From the NCBI RefSeq assembly GCF_047461615.1, contig NZ_JANSHI010000006.1:66968-130967 (forward strand): DNA of 64,000 nt. The letters are read 5' to 3'. The notes below the pieces were generated by a model. That model made no database searches. It saw only the letters and a program-made list of their open reading frames with translations, and was not told the DNA's origin. The translations under genes were made by a program, and so were the position numbers. This document shows positions 1-8,560 of the stretch, one piece after another (the first letter of the stretch is position 1; each line of letters starts with the position of its first letter). This stretch comes from Thermostichus sp047461615. GTDB lineage: Bacteria > Cyanobacteriota > Cyanobacteriia > Thermostichales > Thermostichaceae.

Positions 1-605
1 AACAGCGGCCGCTCTGGCTGCCCTGCGCTAAGGCGAGCCCGCATCTCTGGACTGGCGGCCTGGGGATGGAAGAGCTCCGTATCCACTCCTCGCTGCCACA
101 GGTGAACCCGCTCGATGCCGTGGGCAGTGAGCTCCTGCATCATGGCCGTCGAGGTACAGAGGTTGAGCCGCGCCAGATTGTGCCCCAGCCTGAGGAGGTT
201 CCACAAAACCCCCTCCAGAAAGCCCAGCCCATAGTGCTTCAGGTACTTTGGCAAATGGGTGTGGTAGGAGGCCACCAGGGGGATCCTCATGGTCTGACTG
301 TAGTAGAGGCCCCCCAGACCCAAAACCGCTGGGTTGACCACGTGGATGACATCCGGTCGAAAACGGCTAAGCAGCCTGCCAATGGCCGGGCCGGGAGCAG
401 CCAGCTTCAACTCTGGGTACAAGGGCAAGGGGAAGCCGGGGATCCCGTAAACCCGTGCCCGCGCAAACCGCCTGGGTGCTCCCTGAGGGGCAACAATCAG
501 CACCGAGTTGCCGCGGGCCGTTAGGTGGCGCACTGTATGGCAAAGCCGGGTAACAATGCCATCTACCTTGGGCAAGAACGTCTCTGTAAACAGAGCTATG
601 CGCAT
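1..605 (-). CDS. sqdX: SqdX, sulfoquinovosyltransferase (5' part; runs off the window)
   Basis: GT4-family glycosyltransferase that moves sulfoquinovose from UDP-sulfoquinovose to diacylglycerol, the last step of sulfolipid (SQDG) synthesis for thylakoid membranes. The reading frame is open from an ATG at 605 to the window edge, about 201 residues. It begins MRIALFTETFLPKVDGIVTR, the typical GT-B N-terminus of SqdX. It also carries the family stretches PLPLYPELKLA, DVIHVVNPAVLGL, SYHTHLPKYL and HLWQRGVDTELF. The UDP-binding C-terminal half lies outside the window. The identification rests on recognised motifs and is firm; other GT4 enzymes lack this combination. Confidence 0.93.
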   Translation of the reverse strand, partial: MRIALFTETFLPKVDGIVTRLCHTVRHLTARGNSVLIVAPQGAPRRFARARVYGIPGFPLPLYPELKLAAPGPAIGRLLSRFRPDVIHVVNPAVLGLGGLYYSQTMRIPLVASYHTHLPKYLKHYGLGFLEGVLWNLLRLGHNLARLNLCTSTAMMQELTAHGIERVHLWQRGVDTELFHPQAASPEMRARLSAGQPERPL

Positions 606-711
606 CGGGGATCCCAAGCCTACTGCTCCCACCCGTCGGACGGTGTCTTCAACGACTCTTAGGATGAGTGTTGCACAAAATGGCGACGCAACAACGGCTT
701 GGGCACCCCCT

Positions 712-849
712 CTAGCGGGACAGGCTAGCAGCAGGGCTGGCTGGCTGGATCTGGCCCAGGGCTGGGTCTTGGCCCAGAGTATCTGCCAACGTTTTGCTCA
801 CAGATAGCAGCATGGCCGCCAAAGCCAGGCCAATGACATCTCTCCACAT
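712..849 (-). CDS. possible 45-aa secreted or membrane peptide
   Basis: A short frame from ATG (849) to TAG (712) lies between the M50 peptidase and sqdX on the same strand. It starts MWRDVIGLALAAMLL, a positively charged then hydrophobic segment like a signal or membrane anchor, followed by a Pro/Ala/Gln-rich tail. A weak GAGGAG sits about 14 bases upstream. No family is recognised. The 606-972 gap holds nothing else that I can support, so this may be chance. Confidence 0.25.
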   Translation of the reverse strand: MWRDVIGLALAAMLLSVSKTLADTLGQDPALGQIQPASPAASLSR

Positions 850-972
850 TGTCCGCTCCCACACTCCTCACGCCCCTTACTGTAGCGGCGGCTTTTGCGG
901 CCGGGCAGTGATGGGCAACGGATTTTTGGGTGATAGCAATCACTGCCAAAATTGCGGCTTTGCCCCTTTTGG

Positions 973-1689
973 CTAGTCGCGGAAGGCCAGTTGCAAGCTG
1001 CTTATCAGCACAACCAAAGAAAACACCGCCATCACCCCTCCCCAGAACCAGTAGGGCAAAAACAAATTTTGGGCTATCTGGCTGGAGTCGGAGAGGATCA
1101 GCCGCCCGTTGATGACAGCACCCTCCATAAAGAGATAGTCAACCTGGTGATAGGTGCTCACACAGGCCTGCACCCCCAGAAATTGCAGGACAAAGCCCCG
1201 CAACCAAGGGGAAGCCCAGCCAGCTACCGCCAGGATGCCCAAACCCATGGCGGGGAGGAGCAAGAGGCCAAAGGGAGAACGCACCCAGAGCAGCGTCGAG
1301 AGCAACAGCAGGGATCCCAAAAACACCAACCCCAGCCAAGCTGTGCTGCGGCGGCGGGAAGCGAGGATGAACAGAGCCCCAGCCAGCGGCGGGCCCATCG
1401 GCCCAGCGGCGGCCACCAAAGCCCGCCCCACCCGTCCTAAAAACAGCTCGCCACTGTAGATAGCTAGCCCCGAGCCATTGGGATAGATCTCCAGACGATG
1501 AAACTCTCCCCCCAACAGCAGCGCCGTCAGCCCGTGGCCCATCTCATGAAACCAGGTGGCCAACAGGGTAAAGGGATAGAGGAGGTAATTGCCCCCGGGA
1601 AACCGCCAGAGCAAAACCGTCAGCCCTGCAGCAGCCACCAGCCAAATCACGCTGTGCCGGTCAGGTTTTTCGGAAGGGGAAGAAGGCAT
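973..1689 (-). CDS. M50-family membrane metallopeptidase-like protein
   Basis: Polytopic membrane protein of 238 aa with an HEMGH zinc motif at residues 48-52, set inside a hydrophobic segment as in site-2-protease (M50B) relatives. Several further membrane helices follow (about 20-45, 85-110, 118-165 and a C-terminal one). No PDZ domain is present, and the second zinc-ligand motif is not obvious, so peptidase activity is inferred only from HExxH plus topology. It lies upstream of, and on the same strand as, sqdX, separated by about 370 bases. Substrate unknown. Confidence 0.7.
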   Translation of the reverse strand: MPSSPSEKPDRHSVIWLVAAAGLTVLLWRFPGGNYLLYPFTLLATWFHEMGHGLTALLLGGEFHRLEIYPNGSGLAIYSGELFLGRVGRALVAAAGPMGPPLAGALFILASRRRSTAWLGLVFLGSLLLLSTLLWVRSPFGLLLLPAMGLGILAVAGWASPWLRGFVLQFLGVQACVSTYHQVDYLFMEGAVINGRLILSDSSQIAQNLFLPYWFWGGVMAVFSLVVLISSLQLAFRD

Positions 1690-1923
1690 AGGGGGAGAGG
1701 AGACTTGCCAAAAAAGAGTCTAGAACACCTAGGCCCGTAGACACCTGCTAGCGGTGCAGAGTTTCAAGCCATTGAGTCTTGCCAAGCCTCAGTTGGGGGA
1801 AGGGAACGCCGGGGATCTGCCTTATAAAGAGAGACGGGCTCCGCCTTGCCTTTGACCTCAAACCCATCTGAACGGGGACTTGCGATTAGGCTAACCCAAG
1901 GAGCTGCCGGCAGAGGAATTGAG

Positions 1924-2655
1924 ATGAAGGTACTGCTAACCAACGACGATGGCATTGAGGCAGCAGGGCTGGCGCACCTCAGGCTAGCTCTCAGCGCTCT
2001 CGTTGCCGAGGAAAACTGCTGGATTGTGGCCCCTCACCAGCCGATTTCCGGCTGTAGCCACCAAGTGACGACGGGGCGGCCCTTCCGCGCCTGGGCCCGT
2101 GGCACGCGCACCTTTGCTGTAGAGGGATCCCCTGCCGACTGTGTGCGGGTGGCCTTGTTTAAGCTTGCCCCTTCCGTGGATTGGGTGCTTTCTGGCATCA
2201 ACGAGGGAGGGAATCTGGGAACGGATGTGTACCTGTCCGGCACGGTGGCAGCGGTGCGGGAAGCGGCGCTGCGGGGGATCCGGGGAATTGCCATCTCCCA
2301 GTATCGGGCAGGAAGCCAACCCATCGATTGGGAGCAAGCGCAGCGGTGGACGCGGGAGATCTTGGCAGAGCTGATGGAGCAACCCTTACCTAGAGGCGCC
2401 TTTTGGAACGTGAACTTGCCCCACCTGCCGCCTGGATCCCCTTTGCCGGAGCGAGTTTACTGTCCCCTCTGCACGCAGCCGCTGCCGCTTGATTACGCCG
2501 TGGAAGCAGAGGGAGAAGGCTTGGAGTTGCTGTGGTTCCGCTACCAGGGGCGCTACGCAGAGCGCGCTCGCGATCCCCAAACCGACACCGATGTCTGCTT
2601 CTCCGGTCGGGTAGCCATCACCCAGGTGCACCTGACCTCAGGAGCTCCCCGGTGA
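1924..2655 (+). CDS. surE: SurE, 5'/3'-nucleotidase
   Basis: Metal-dependent survival-protein SurE, which removes phosphate from nucleoside monophosphates. The N-terminal TNDDGIEAAGL gives the metal-binding DD pair, and VLSGINEGGNLGTDVYLSGTVAA supplies the hallmark SGxNxGxN-type loop. Length of 243 aa is normal. The ATG at 1924 is chosen because it starts directly at MKVLLTNDDG; the frame is open 26 codons further upstream but has only a TTG there. Its last 18 bases overlap the 3' end of the opposite-strand DUF3318 gene. Confidence 0.93.
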   Translation: MKVLLTNDDGIEAAGLAHLRLALSALVAEENCWIVAPHQPISGCSHQVTTGRPFRAWARGTRTFAVEGSPADCVRVALFKLAPSVDWVLSGINEGGNLGTDVYLSGTVAAVREAALRGIRGIAISQYRAGSQPIDWEQAQRWTREILAELMEQPLPRGAFWNVNLPHLPPGSPLPERVYCPLCTQPLPLDYAVEAEGEGLELLWFRYQGRYAERARDPQTDTDVCFSGRVAITQVHLTSGAPR

Positions 2656-3258
2656 GGGAGTGAGGTTGCGGGCGATGGTTCTCAGCCGCTGCAGCCGCAG
2701 CGCCGTCAGGATGTCAGAGGGATCCAGCTTCAGGGTTTGTTCCAGAGCCTCTGCCAAGTGTTGGGCTGCCTCCTGACGGGTATAGCCGCGGAACTGGGCG
2801 CGGCGCAGGGCAAATTCATCGGCATCGAAAGGGGCGCTCTCGCGATTGAGACTTTGCCAGATCTGTCGAACGGAGAGGGCCGTAATGCCCCCCGCTAGAA
2901 GAGCAGAGAAGGGGTGTTGCAGAGAGAGCTCCACCAGGGTGGTAATGCCCCCAAACAGCGCCAGCGATTGGTAAAACCCTGGCTGCAGCCAGTTGCGATG
3001 GCTAAGCCAGCCCACCTCCCGCAGAAACAGGAGATCTCGGTGCGGCTGCGGGATCCCTTGCCACCGGCGAAAGTCGATGGCAATGGTGCCCTGGGGCTGC
3101 CAGGGAGCCTGGCGGCGAGAAACCAGCAGCCTCTCGCCTCCCGAGTGAGGAACAACTTTGATCCAAGCTCGGAAGGAAGCGGGGAGCAGATCCCGCAAGC
3201 GTTCAATTTCTTCTTTTTGAAAGGTTTCCAAGGACTGGAAGTCTGGGCCACTAGTCAT
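2638..3258 (-). CDS. DUF3318-type cyanobacterial membrane protein
   Basis: Protein of 206 aa resembling a cyanobacteria-specific family (DUF3318) of unknown function. The N-terminal third is hydrophilic and is followed by LPxSFRAW, FRRWQGIPQPHRDLLFLREVGW, then a hydrophobic stretch near residues 100-130 that probably forms one or two membrane helices, and an Arg-rich helical C-terminus. It converges on surE with an 18-base overlap of coding ends. No enzymatic motif is visible, so the function is left open. Confidence 0.7.
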   Translation of the reverse strand: MTSGPDFQSLETFQKEEIERLRDLLPASFRAWIKVVPHSGGERLLVSRRQAPWQPQGTIAIDFRRWQGIPQPHRDLLFLREVGWLSHRNWLQPGFYQSLALFGGITTLVELSLQHPFSALLAGGITALSVRQIWQSLNRESAPFDADEFALRRAQFRGYTRQEAAQHLAEALEQTLKLDPSDILTALRLQRLRTIARNLTPSPGSS

Positions 3259-3388
3259 ACTTACGTGTGCTGATTCTTGAACCCCCTCTCTAGCCTAGCG
3301 GCAGCAGGGGTGGCGTGAGGCTTGGCAAGCGAACGTTCTGGCTCCTGCGGCTTTAAGCTGAGAAGAAAAGCCCAGCCTGGATTGAACC

Positions 3389-4138
3389 ATGCCGTGGTCA
3401 GCTCAGCCAGAGCCGCCGGCAGGGATCCTTTACGCCTATGCGTTTTTGCCAATGCCGGGGGCATCCCTGTGCCAATTCATCCAGCAAACCCCCGGCATCC
3501 AGCGGCCACTGCAGGTGTTCTCCCCGCCGGGGGGCCGCATTGCCGCCGCTATTGAGCCGCTACCCAACCCAGCGGCACTCCAAGCTTCGGACGAGGTACT
3601 CCTGCGTTCGGCTCTGCGCCATGACGAGGTGATCTGCCGGCTGTTTGCCCAGACACCCCTTCTGCCTCTTCGCTTTGGCACATGTTTTCTCTCGGCCGAA
3701 AAGCTGGGAGCCCACTTGTTAACCCAGCAGGCGGAGTACGAACAGGCGCTAGCTGCTCTCGGGAAAAGAGCCGAGTATTGCCTCAAAGGCAGGGTTCACA
3801 CCCCGCTTCCTGGGGATCCCCCGCCCGCCCCCAGTGGAACGGCCTACCTGCTAGCCCGCAAGCAGGCCTACCTGCAACAGCGCCAGGCCCAGGAGCAACA
3901 ACAGCAGGAGCTAGCCGTGCTGCAGCAGCTCTGGCCCCCTAATTGGCCTGTGCAGAGGGGGGATCCCCAGTCAGGAGAAGTGCTACGGCTATACTTTTTA
4001 CTCACTCCCGCCGAACGGGAAGTTGCCGCCCAGCTCACCCAAACCTGGCTGGCGGAGCATTCCCACTGGCAATTGGACTGGAGTCCTCCCTTGCCCCCTT
4101 ATCACTTCGTGGATGTCCTGCGGGATCTTTCTAGGTAG
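3389..4138 (+). CDS. GvpL/GvpF-family protein (orphan)
   Basis: Protein of 249 aa of the gas-vesicle GvpL/GvpF family: YAYAFLP at the N-terminus, then LPLRFGTCF, an internal KQAYLQQRQAQEQQQQ coiled coil, LRLYFLL and a C-terminal YHFVDV. In gas-vesicle makers these are accessory assembly proteins, but no gvpA or gvpC is seen within the window. It precedes thiO by 60 bases on the same strand with no evident functional link. It could have a non-buoyancy role or be a leftover of a lost cluster. Confidence 0.75.
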   Translation: MPWSAQPEPPAGILYAYAFLPMPGASLCQFIQQTPGIQRPLQVFSPPGGRIAAAIEPLPNPAALQASDEVLLRSALRHDEVICRLFAQTPLLPLRFGTCFLSAEKLGAHLLTQQAEYEQALAALGKRAEYCLKGRVHTPLPGDPPPAPSGTAYLLARKQAYLQQRQAQEQQQQELAVLQQLWPPNWPVQRGDPQSGEVLRLYFLLTPAEREVAAQLTQTWLAEHSHWQLDWSPPLPPYHFVDVLRDLSR

Positions 4139-4198
4139 GCCCAGGCTGCTGGCCTGCTGCGGAGTCCTACCTGCAGCTTCTGACTCCACTGACCGCCA

Positions 4199-5389
4199 AT
4201 GACCCTTCCCAGCGGCTCTCCTCAGACCAAGCCCTCGACCACCCCTCGGACGGCCCAGCCGGATCCCGTCCTCATCCTCGGGGCCGGCCTCATGGGGCGC
4301 CTGTTGGCTGCCAGTCTGCTTGAAGACGGCCATCGGGTGCACCTGGTGGAAGCAGCCCCGGCCACCGCCCCAGAAAGCAGCGCCGCCCATTTTGCCGCGG
4401 CCATGCTCGCTCCTTTGGCTGAGTCGGTCATCACCGAAGCCAGCGTGGTGGCCCAGGGGTACTACGCCCTCTCCCGCTGGCCCGCGCTGCTAGCCAGCCT
4501 GCCAGAGCCCGTTTTCTTTCAGCAGGAGGGCACCTTGATCCTCTGGCACCGTCAAGATGCCGGGGAAGCCAAGCGCTTCTCCAACTTGCTGGCCGCGGTG
4601 AGAGAACGCCTCCCCCATCTCCCCCGCCCCCAGCCGCTTGATGCCCAGGCCCTGGCTGAACTGGAGCCCTCGCTGGCCGGCCGATTTAGCCAGGGTCTCT
4701 ATCTTCCCCAGGAGGGTCAACTAGACAATCGCCAACTGCTGTCGGCTACGCTGGCCAAGCTGCGGCAGCACGGGGTGGAGGTGGAGTGGGGATCCTCTTG
4801 GGATCTCGAGCGGGCGCGGGCCTGGCAGCAGCAAACCGGCGGCTGGGTTTTGGACTGCCGTGGTCTGGGAGCCCAAAAAGAATGGGGCGGGCAGAAACCG
4901 CTGCGGGGAGTGCGGGGGGAGGTGGTGCGTTTGTACGCTCCAGAAGTTTCGCTGCGGCGCCCAACGCGGCTATTACACCCTCGCTATCCCATCTACATTG
5001 CTCCTAAGCCAGGGCACCTATTCGTGGTGGGAGCCACTGAAATTGAATCCGAGGATCGCTCGCCCGTGAGCGTCCGCTCGGCTTTAGAGTTGCTCAGCGC
5101 CGCCTACACGGTTCACCCTGCCTTTGCCGAAGCGCGTATCCTAGAATTAGGCAGCCAATGCCGTCCCACCCTAGCAGACAACTTGCCGGCAGTGGTGGAG
5201 CCATCTCCACGCCTGTTGCAGATCAACGGCCTCTATCGCCACGGTTTTCTCATTGCTCCGGCCCTTCACGACGCCGTCCTGGAGTACCTTCACCACGGCA
5301 GTTGCCGCCTAGCCCAGCAGTTGGGGATCCCCTTTCAAGTGCAGGCTGCCTCGTTTCCCCAGGAGTCTCTGTCGCCATGCGGGTCTTGA
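4199..5389 (+). CDS. thiO: ThiO, FAD-dependent glycine oxidase
   Basis: FAD-dependent amine oxidase (DAO family) that oxidises glycine to the imine used to build the thiazole of thiamine. The Rossmann dinucleotide motif VLILGAGLMG is at residues 24-33 after a short Ser/Pro-rich leader. The DAO-type C-terminal signature includes CRPTLADNLPAV and INGLYRHGFLIAPA. Length 396 aa. It overlaps the start of thiS by 13 bases, and thiG follows, so the three are very likely one operon. Confidence 0.93.
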   Translation: MTLPSGSPQTKPSTTPRTAQPDPVLILGAGLMGRLLAASLLEDGHRVHLVEAAPATAPESSAAHFAAAMLAPLAESVITEASVVAQGYYALSRWPALLASLPEPVFFQQEGTLILWHRQDAGEAKRFSNLLAAVRERLPHLPRPQPLDAQALAELEPSLAGRFSQGLYLPQEGQLDNRQLLSATLAKLRQHGVEVEWGSSWDLERARAWQQQTGGWVLDCRGLGAQKEWGGQKPLRGVRGEVVRLYAPEVSLRRPTRLLHPRYPIYIAPKPGHLFVVGATEIESEDRSPVSVRSALELLSAAYTVHPAFAEARILELGSQCRPTLADNLPAVVEPSPRLLQINGLYRHGFLIAPALHDAVLEYLHHGSCRLAQQLGIPFQVQAASFPQESLSPCGS

Positions 5390-5574
5390 TCAACCAGAAG
5401 CCTTACGATTTGCCGGAGGGCGCAACTTTGGCCGAGGCCATCGCCCAGGTGGAGGTCTGTGGACCCTTTGCAGTGGCGGTTAACCTGGAGTTTGTGCCGC
5501 GCGCCCGCTACGAGCAAACCCGTCTGCAAGAGGGCGACCAGGTCGAGATCCTTGTGCCGGCTGCCGGGGGCTAG
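5377..5574 (+). CDS. thiS: ThiS, sulfur-carrier protein for thiazole synthesis
   Basis: Ubiquitin-like sulfur carrier of 65 aa ending in the required Gly-Gly (VPAAGG). The terminal glycine is adenylated and thiocarboxylated, then donates sulfur to ThiG. MRVLINQKPYDLPEGATLAE and GDQVEILVPAAGG are typical of the beta-grasp fold. The ATG at 5377 lies inside the last codons of thiO in another frame, a translational-coupling arrangement. The frame is open upstream, but only this start gives a ThiS-sized protein. Confidence 0.93.
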   Translation: MRVLINQKPYDLPEGATLAEAIAQVEVCGPFAVAVNLEFVPRARYEQTRLQEGDQVEILVPAAGG

Positions 5575-5615
5575 GGCATAGGCGCCTTCCTCTTTGTCCT
5601 AACTCTGTCCCAGCG

Positions 5616-6443
5616 ATGTCCACTCTTCTTCAGCTTTCCCCTTCAATCCAGGCCGATGAGGATCCCTTGGTGCTCTACGGCCAGGCTCTGCCCAGCCGGC
5701 TAATGCTGGGGACAGCCCGCTACCCTTCGCCGGCTATTTTGGAACAGGCGGTGGCGCGGGCGCAGCCCTGCCTGTTGACGGTTTCCCTACGGCGCCAGGG
5801 TGCCCTAGGGCCAGAGGCCTCTCAGGGGTTTTGGGCCCTGCTGCAGAAGCTGGGGATCCCACTTTTGCCCAACACCGCCGGCTGCCACAGCGTGCAAGAG
5901 GTGATAACGACGGCGGAGATGGCCCGAGAGGTGTTCGGCACCGACTGGATCAAGCTGGAGCTGATTGGCGATGACTACACCCTGCAGCCGGATCCGGTGC
6001 AACTGCCCGTTGCCGCTGCCGAGCTGGTTCGGCGGGGGTTCAAGGTCTTGCCGTATAGCACCGACGACCTAGTGCTCTGCCAGCGGCTCTTGGATGCCGG
6101 TTGTGAGGTGGTCATGCCCTGGGCCGCTCCCATCGGCACGGGCAAAGGCCCCCTCAACCCCTACAACCTGCGCCTGCTGCGGGAGCGGATCGAGGCGCCG
6201 CTAATTGTGGATGCCGGCCTAGGCTTGCCCTCCCACGCTTGCCAGGTCATGGAGTGGGGCTTCGATGGGGTCCTGCTCAATACAGCAGTGGCCCTAGCCC
6301 GGGATCCGGTGGCGATGGCCGAGGCTTTCGCGGCAGCGGTGCGTGCAGGCCGCCAAGCCTACCTAGCGGGGGCAATGGCTCCGCAGGAAACACCCCAGCC
6401 CAGCACGCCTGTTCTGGGCACCCCCTTCTGGCACCAGGGTTAA
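5616..6443 (+). CDS. thiG: ThiG, thiazole synthase
   Basis: TIM-barrel thiazole synthase, which condenses DXP, the ThiO-derived imine and ThiS-thiocarboxylate to thiazole phosphate. The Schiff-base lysine sits in WIKLELIGDD (about residue 113). The phosphate-binding loops PNTAGC, PWAAPIGTGKG and IVDAGLG are all present, as is the C-terminal GVLLNTAVALA. Length 275 aa, slightly extended at both ends. It lies 41 bases after thiS and forms a thiO-thiS-thiG unit. Confidence 0.95.
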   Translation: MSTLLQLSPSIQADEDPLVLYGQALPSRLMLGTARYPSPAILEQAVARAQPCLLTVSLRRQGALGPEASQGFWALLQKLGIPLLPNTAGCHSVQEVITTAEMAREVFGTDWIKLELIGDDYTLQPDPVQLPVAAAELVRRGFKVLPYSTDDLVLCQRLLDAGCEVVMPWAAPIGTGKGPLNPYNLRLLRERIEAPLIVDAGLGLPSHACQVMEWGFDGVLLNTAVALARDPVAMAEAFAAAVRAGRQAYLAGAMAPQETPQPSTPVLGTPFWHQG

Positions 6444-6446
6444 CTG

Positions 6447-7079
6447 TCAAGCGACAGGCTTTTGCGCCTGGATGACCTGCAGGGCTCCTCCAGCGTGCAG
6501 GGTTTGCCGGACGGACTGCCAGCCCTGGTGCTGCAGGTACTGGGGCAAGTCCAGCTTGAGGAAGTGCCAGGCAGTCTCGGTCTCAAACAGGGCTAGAAAC
6601 AGGGCCAGTCCGGGCCAAAGTAGGGGCTGGTGGGGCGCGTGCAAATCGAGAAGTAAAAGCCTTCCCCCTGGCTTGAGCACCCGCCAGACTTCGCGCAGCG
6701 CTTGTTCGAGGTCGGGGAAGGTCAACTCGTGCAGGGCCAAGCTGGTGTGTACCCAGTCAAAGCTGCTGGCGGGAAAGGGCAGATCCTGGGCAAAGGCTTC
6801 CACAAATTCAACGTTGGGTAGGCGCTGGCGGGCTGCTGCTAGGGCTTTGGGTGAGGCATCCACGCCGACCACGTTTTGACATAGCTCGGCCAGAAGCGGT
6901 GTCACTTCCGCCGGCCCACAGCAGAGATCCAACACCCGATCCTGAGGTTGGATGGGGATCCCTTGCAGGGGCAAGCGCCGCAGCCGAGCATATCCCCCCA
7001 CTGCCAGGGCCGCCGCGCGGCTAATGCTGCGGTAAAGCCAGGGAAAGCGGTAGCTCCAGTCGCGGAGGAAGGTGGCCAT
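6447..7079 (-). CDS. class I SAM-dependent methyltransferase
   Basis: UbiE/MenG-like methyltransferase of 210 aa. SAM motif I is VLDLCCGPAEVTPLL, followed by VVGVDASPKAL, FDWVHTSLALHEL and VLKPGGRLLLLDL. The ATG at 7079 is preceded by GGAG at good spacing; the frame runs 14 codons further upstream without a good start. The C-terminal region is hydrophobic (WPGLALFLALF). Substrate not determined; quinone or lipid methylation is possible. It converges on thiG with a three-base gap. Confidence 0.82.
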   Translation of the reverse strand: MATFLRDWSYRFPWLYRSISRAAALAVGGYARLRRLPLQGIPIQPQDRVLDLCCGPAEVTPLLAELCQNVVGVDASPKALAAARQRLPNVEFVEAFAQDLPFPASSFDWVHTSLALHELTFPDLEQALREVWRVLKPGGRLLLLDLHAPHQPLLWPGLALFLALFETETAWHFLKLDLPQYLQHQGWQSVRQTLHAGGALQVIQAQKPVA

Positions 7080-7163
7080 AGAGGCTTCTCCTACCCCACT
7101 AGCGGGATCTCCCAGCGTCACTTGCCGCCAAGCTGAGGGGAGTTGCTCCTTGCTCTGGACAGA

Positions 7164-7883
7164 CTAGAGGTCAAGATCCCACAGCGGGAAGAATCCCACC
7201 AGCAGCTCCACAATCAGCAAAGCCGGCAACAGGTTGGCCACCCGCAGGCGCGCTAGGCCAAGCAGGTTAATGCCAATACCTAGGATGAGGATCCCACCGG
7301 TGGCCTCCAAGGCCGCAAGCAGGTCTGGACGCAGCAGGGGCTGCAGTTGTCGCGCCAGCAGGGCCACTCCTCCCTGAACCAGGAGCACCGGCAGGGCGGA
7401 AAACAGCGTACCCCAGCCAAGGCTGGCGGTAAAAGCCAGGGTGGCTATGCCATCCAGGGCAGCTTTGACCAGGAGCAGCGAGGGATCCCCCAGGCCATCC
7501 TGGATGGATCCCAGCAGCGTCATGGGCCCAACCAAAAAGAGAATGCTGGGGGCCACGAAGGCGCAAGCAATGGGGCTAGGGCCTAGCCAGCGGCTTACCT
7601 GCTTTTCTAGGGCTTGTCCCAGCCGCTCAAAGGCAGCCTCGAGATCGCTCCATTCCCCCAGCCAAGCTCCCCCGATCAAGGCCAGCAAGACCGTGACTGC
7701 CTGGGCGGCGCTGCTGAGGGTAAGGGCCATTTGCATCCCCAGAACCAACACCAGCAAGCCCATAGCTTGGAGCAGGGTTTGGCTGATGCGCTCCGGCAAA
7801 CGACGGCCTACTGCCCAGCCAAAGCCGCTGCCCAAGAGGATAGCGAGGGCATTGACGAGGGTGCCAGCGCCAGGGGGAGCCAT
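7164..7883 (-). CDS. DUF554-family membrane protein
   Basis: Integral membrane protein of about 239 aa starting MAPPGAGTLVNALAILLGSGFGWAVG, with GGAWLGEW, FVAPSILFLVGPMTLLGSIQDGL and GGILILGIGINLLGL, the conserved segments of the DUF554 (YdfK-like) family. Five to seven membrane helices are apparent. The function of the family is unknown; transport is often guessed. The ATG at 7883 is chosen because it begins at the family-typical N-terminus and lies just downstream of a plausible promoter. Confidence 0.85.
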   Translation of the reverse strand: MAPPGAGTLVNALAILLGSGFGWAVGRRLPERISQTLLQAMGLLVLVLGMQMALTLSSAAQAVTVLLALIGGAWLGEWSDLEAAFERLGQALEKQVSRWLGPSPIACAFVAPSILFLVGPMTLLGSIQDGLGDPSLLLVKAALDGIATLAFTASLGWGTLFSALPVLLVQGGVALLARQLQPLLRPDLLAALEATGGILILGIGINLLGLARLRVANLLPALLIVELLVGFFPLWDLDL

Positions 7884-7907
7884 AAAACTTCTCGCCGGCC
7901 AGCCTGA

Positions 7908-7937
7908 ATTATAAGTCTCCCTCAAAATCTTCTCCAA
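7908..7937 (-). promoter_or_regulatory. possible sigma70-type promoter of the DUF554 gene
   Basis: On the minus strand a TATAAT (7908-7913) lies 18 bases from a TTGGAG (7932-7937), ending about 25 bases before the DUF554 ATG at 7883. The -10 is perfect and the -35 is moderate. Confidence 0.45.
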
Positions 7938-8032
7938 GCCGACAGGGAAGCACCTGGGCAGACTGGCCGTTTCTGCTGCCAATCCTGGCTATACTGGGGA
8001 CATGCTCACAGAGGTGGGCTTTTACTCCACTC

Positions 8033-8557
8033 ATGGGTTTTTGGAAAGGCCTGTTTGGGTCAGCAGGGGCTGCCACCGCCAAAGCGTCAACGCAAACGGC
8101 TACACCTGCCCCTCGCCAGGAGACGGTGGCGGTGGGGGGGGAGACTATTGTCTTTAGCCTGGATCCCAACGTAGATGTGTACGAGCTGGAAGAGCTGTGC
8201 GATGCAGTAGGGTGGTCGCGTCGCCCCATCCACAAAGTTAGGAAAGCTCTGCAGCACAGTTTTTTGGTGGTCTCGATGTGGCAGCAGCGGGGCAGCTACC
8301 GACGTCTCATTGGCTTTGCCCGCGCCACCTCGGACCATGCCTTCAACGCCACCATTTGGGATGTAGTGGTCCATCCTGAGTTTCAGGGCCGAGGGCTGGG
8401 CAGGCGGCTGATGGAAAAGGTCATTCAGGAGCTGCGCGCCCAGGACATCAGCAACATCACCCTCTTTGCCGACCGGGAAGTGGTCAGCTTCTACGAGCGG
8501 CTTGGCTTTACGGCCGACCCCGAGGGGATCAAGGGCATGTTTTGGTACCCGCGCTAG
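8033..8557 (+). CDS. GNAT-family N-acetyltransferase (Ycf52-like)
   Basis: Acetyl-CoA-dependent acetyltransferase of 174 aa. The acetyl-CoA loop is in VVHPEFQGRGLGRRLMEKVI (about residues 120-139), followed by ITLFADREVVSFYERLGF. A 30-residue Ala/Thr-rich leader precedes the domain. The domain resembles the algal-plastid Ycf52 / plant NSI-SNAT group, which acetylates amines or protein N-termini; that assignment is from memory and the substrate is open. A lipase-like gene follows three bases later. Confidence 0.85.
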   Translation: MGFWKGLFGSAGAATAKASTQTATPAPRQETVAVGGETIVFSLDPNVDVYELEELCDAVGWSRRPIHKVRKALQHSFLVVSMWQQRGSYRRLIGFARATSDHAFNATIWDVVVHPEFQGRGLGRRLMEKVIQELRAQDISNITLFADREVVSFYERLGFTADPEGIKGMFWYPR

Positions 8558-8560
8558 CCC

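Noticed and set aside
725..949. 74-codon minus-strand frame overlapping the 45-aa candidate
   Set aside because: Composition (His, Cys, Pro-rich) looks random, there is no ribosome site, and it competes with a more plausible hydrophobic small frame.
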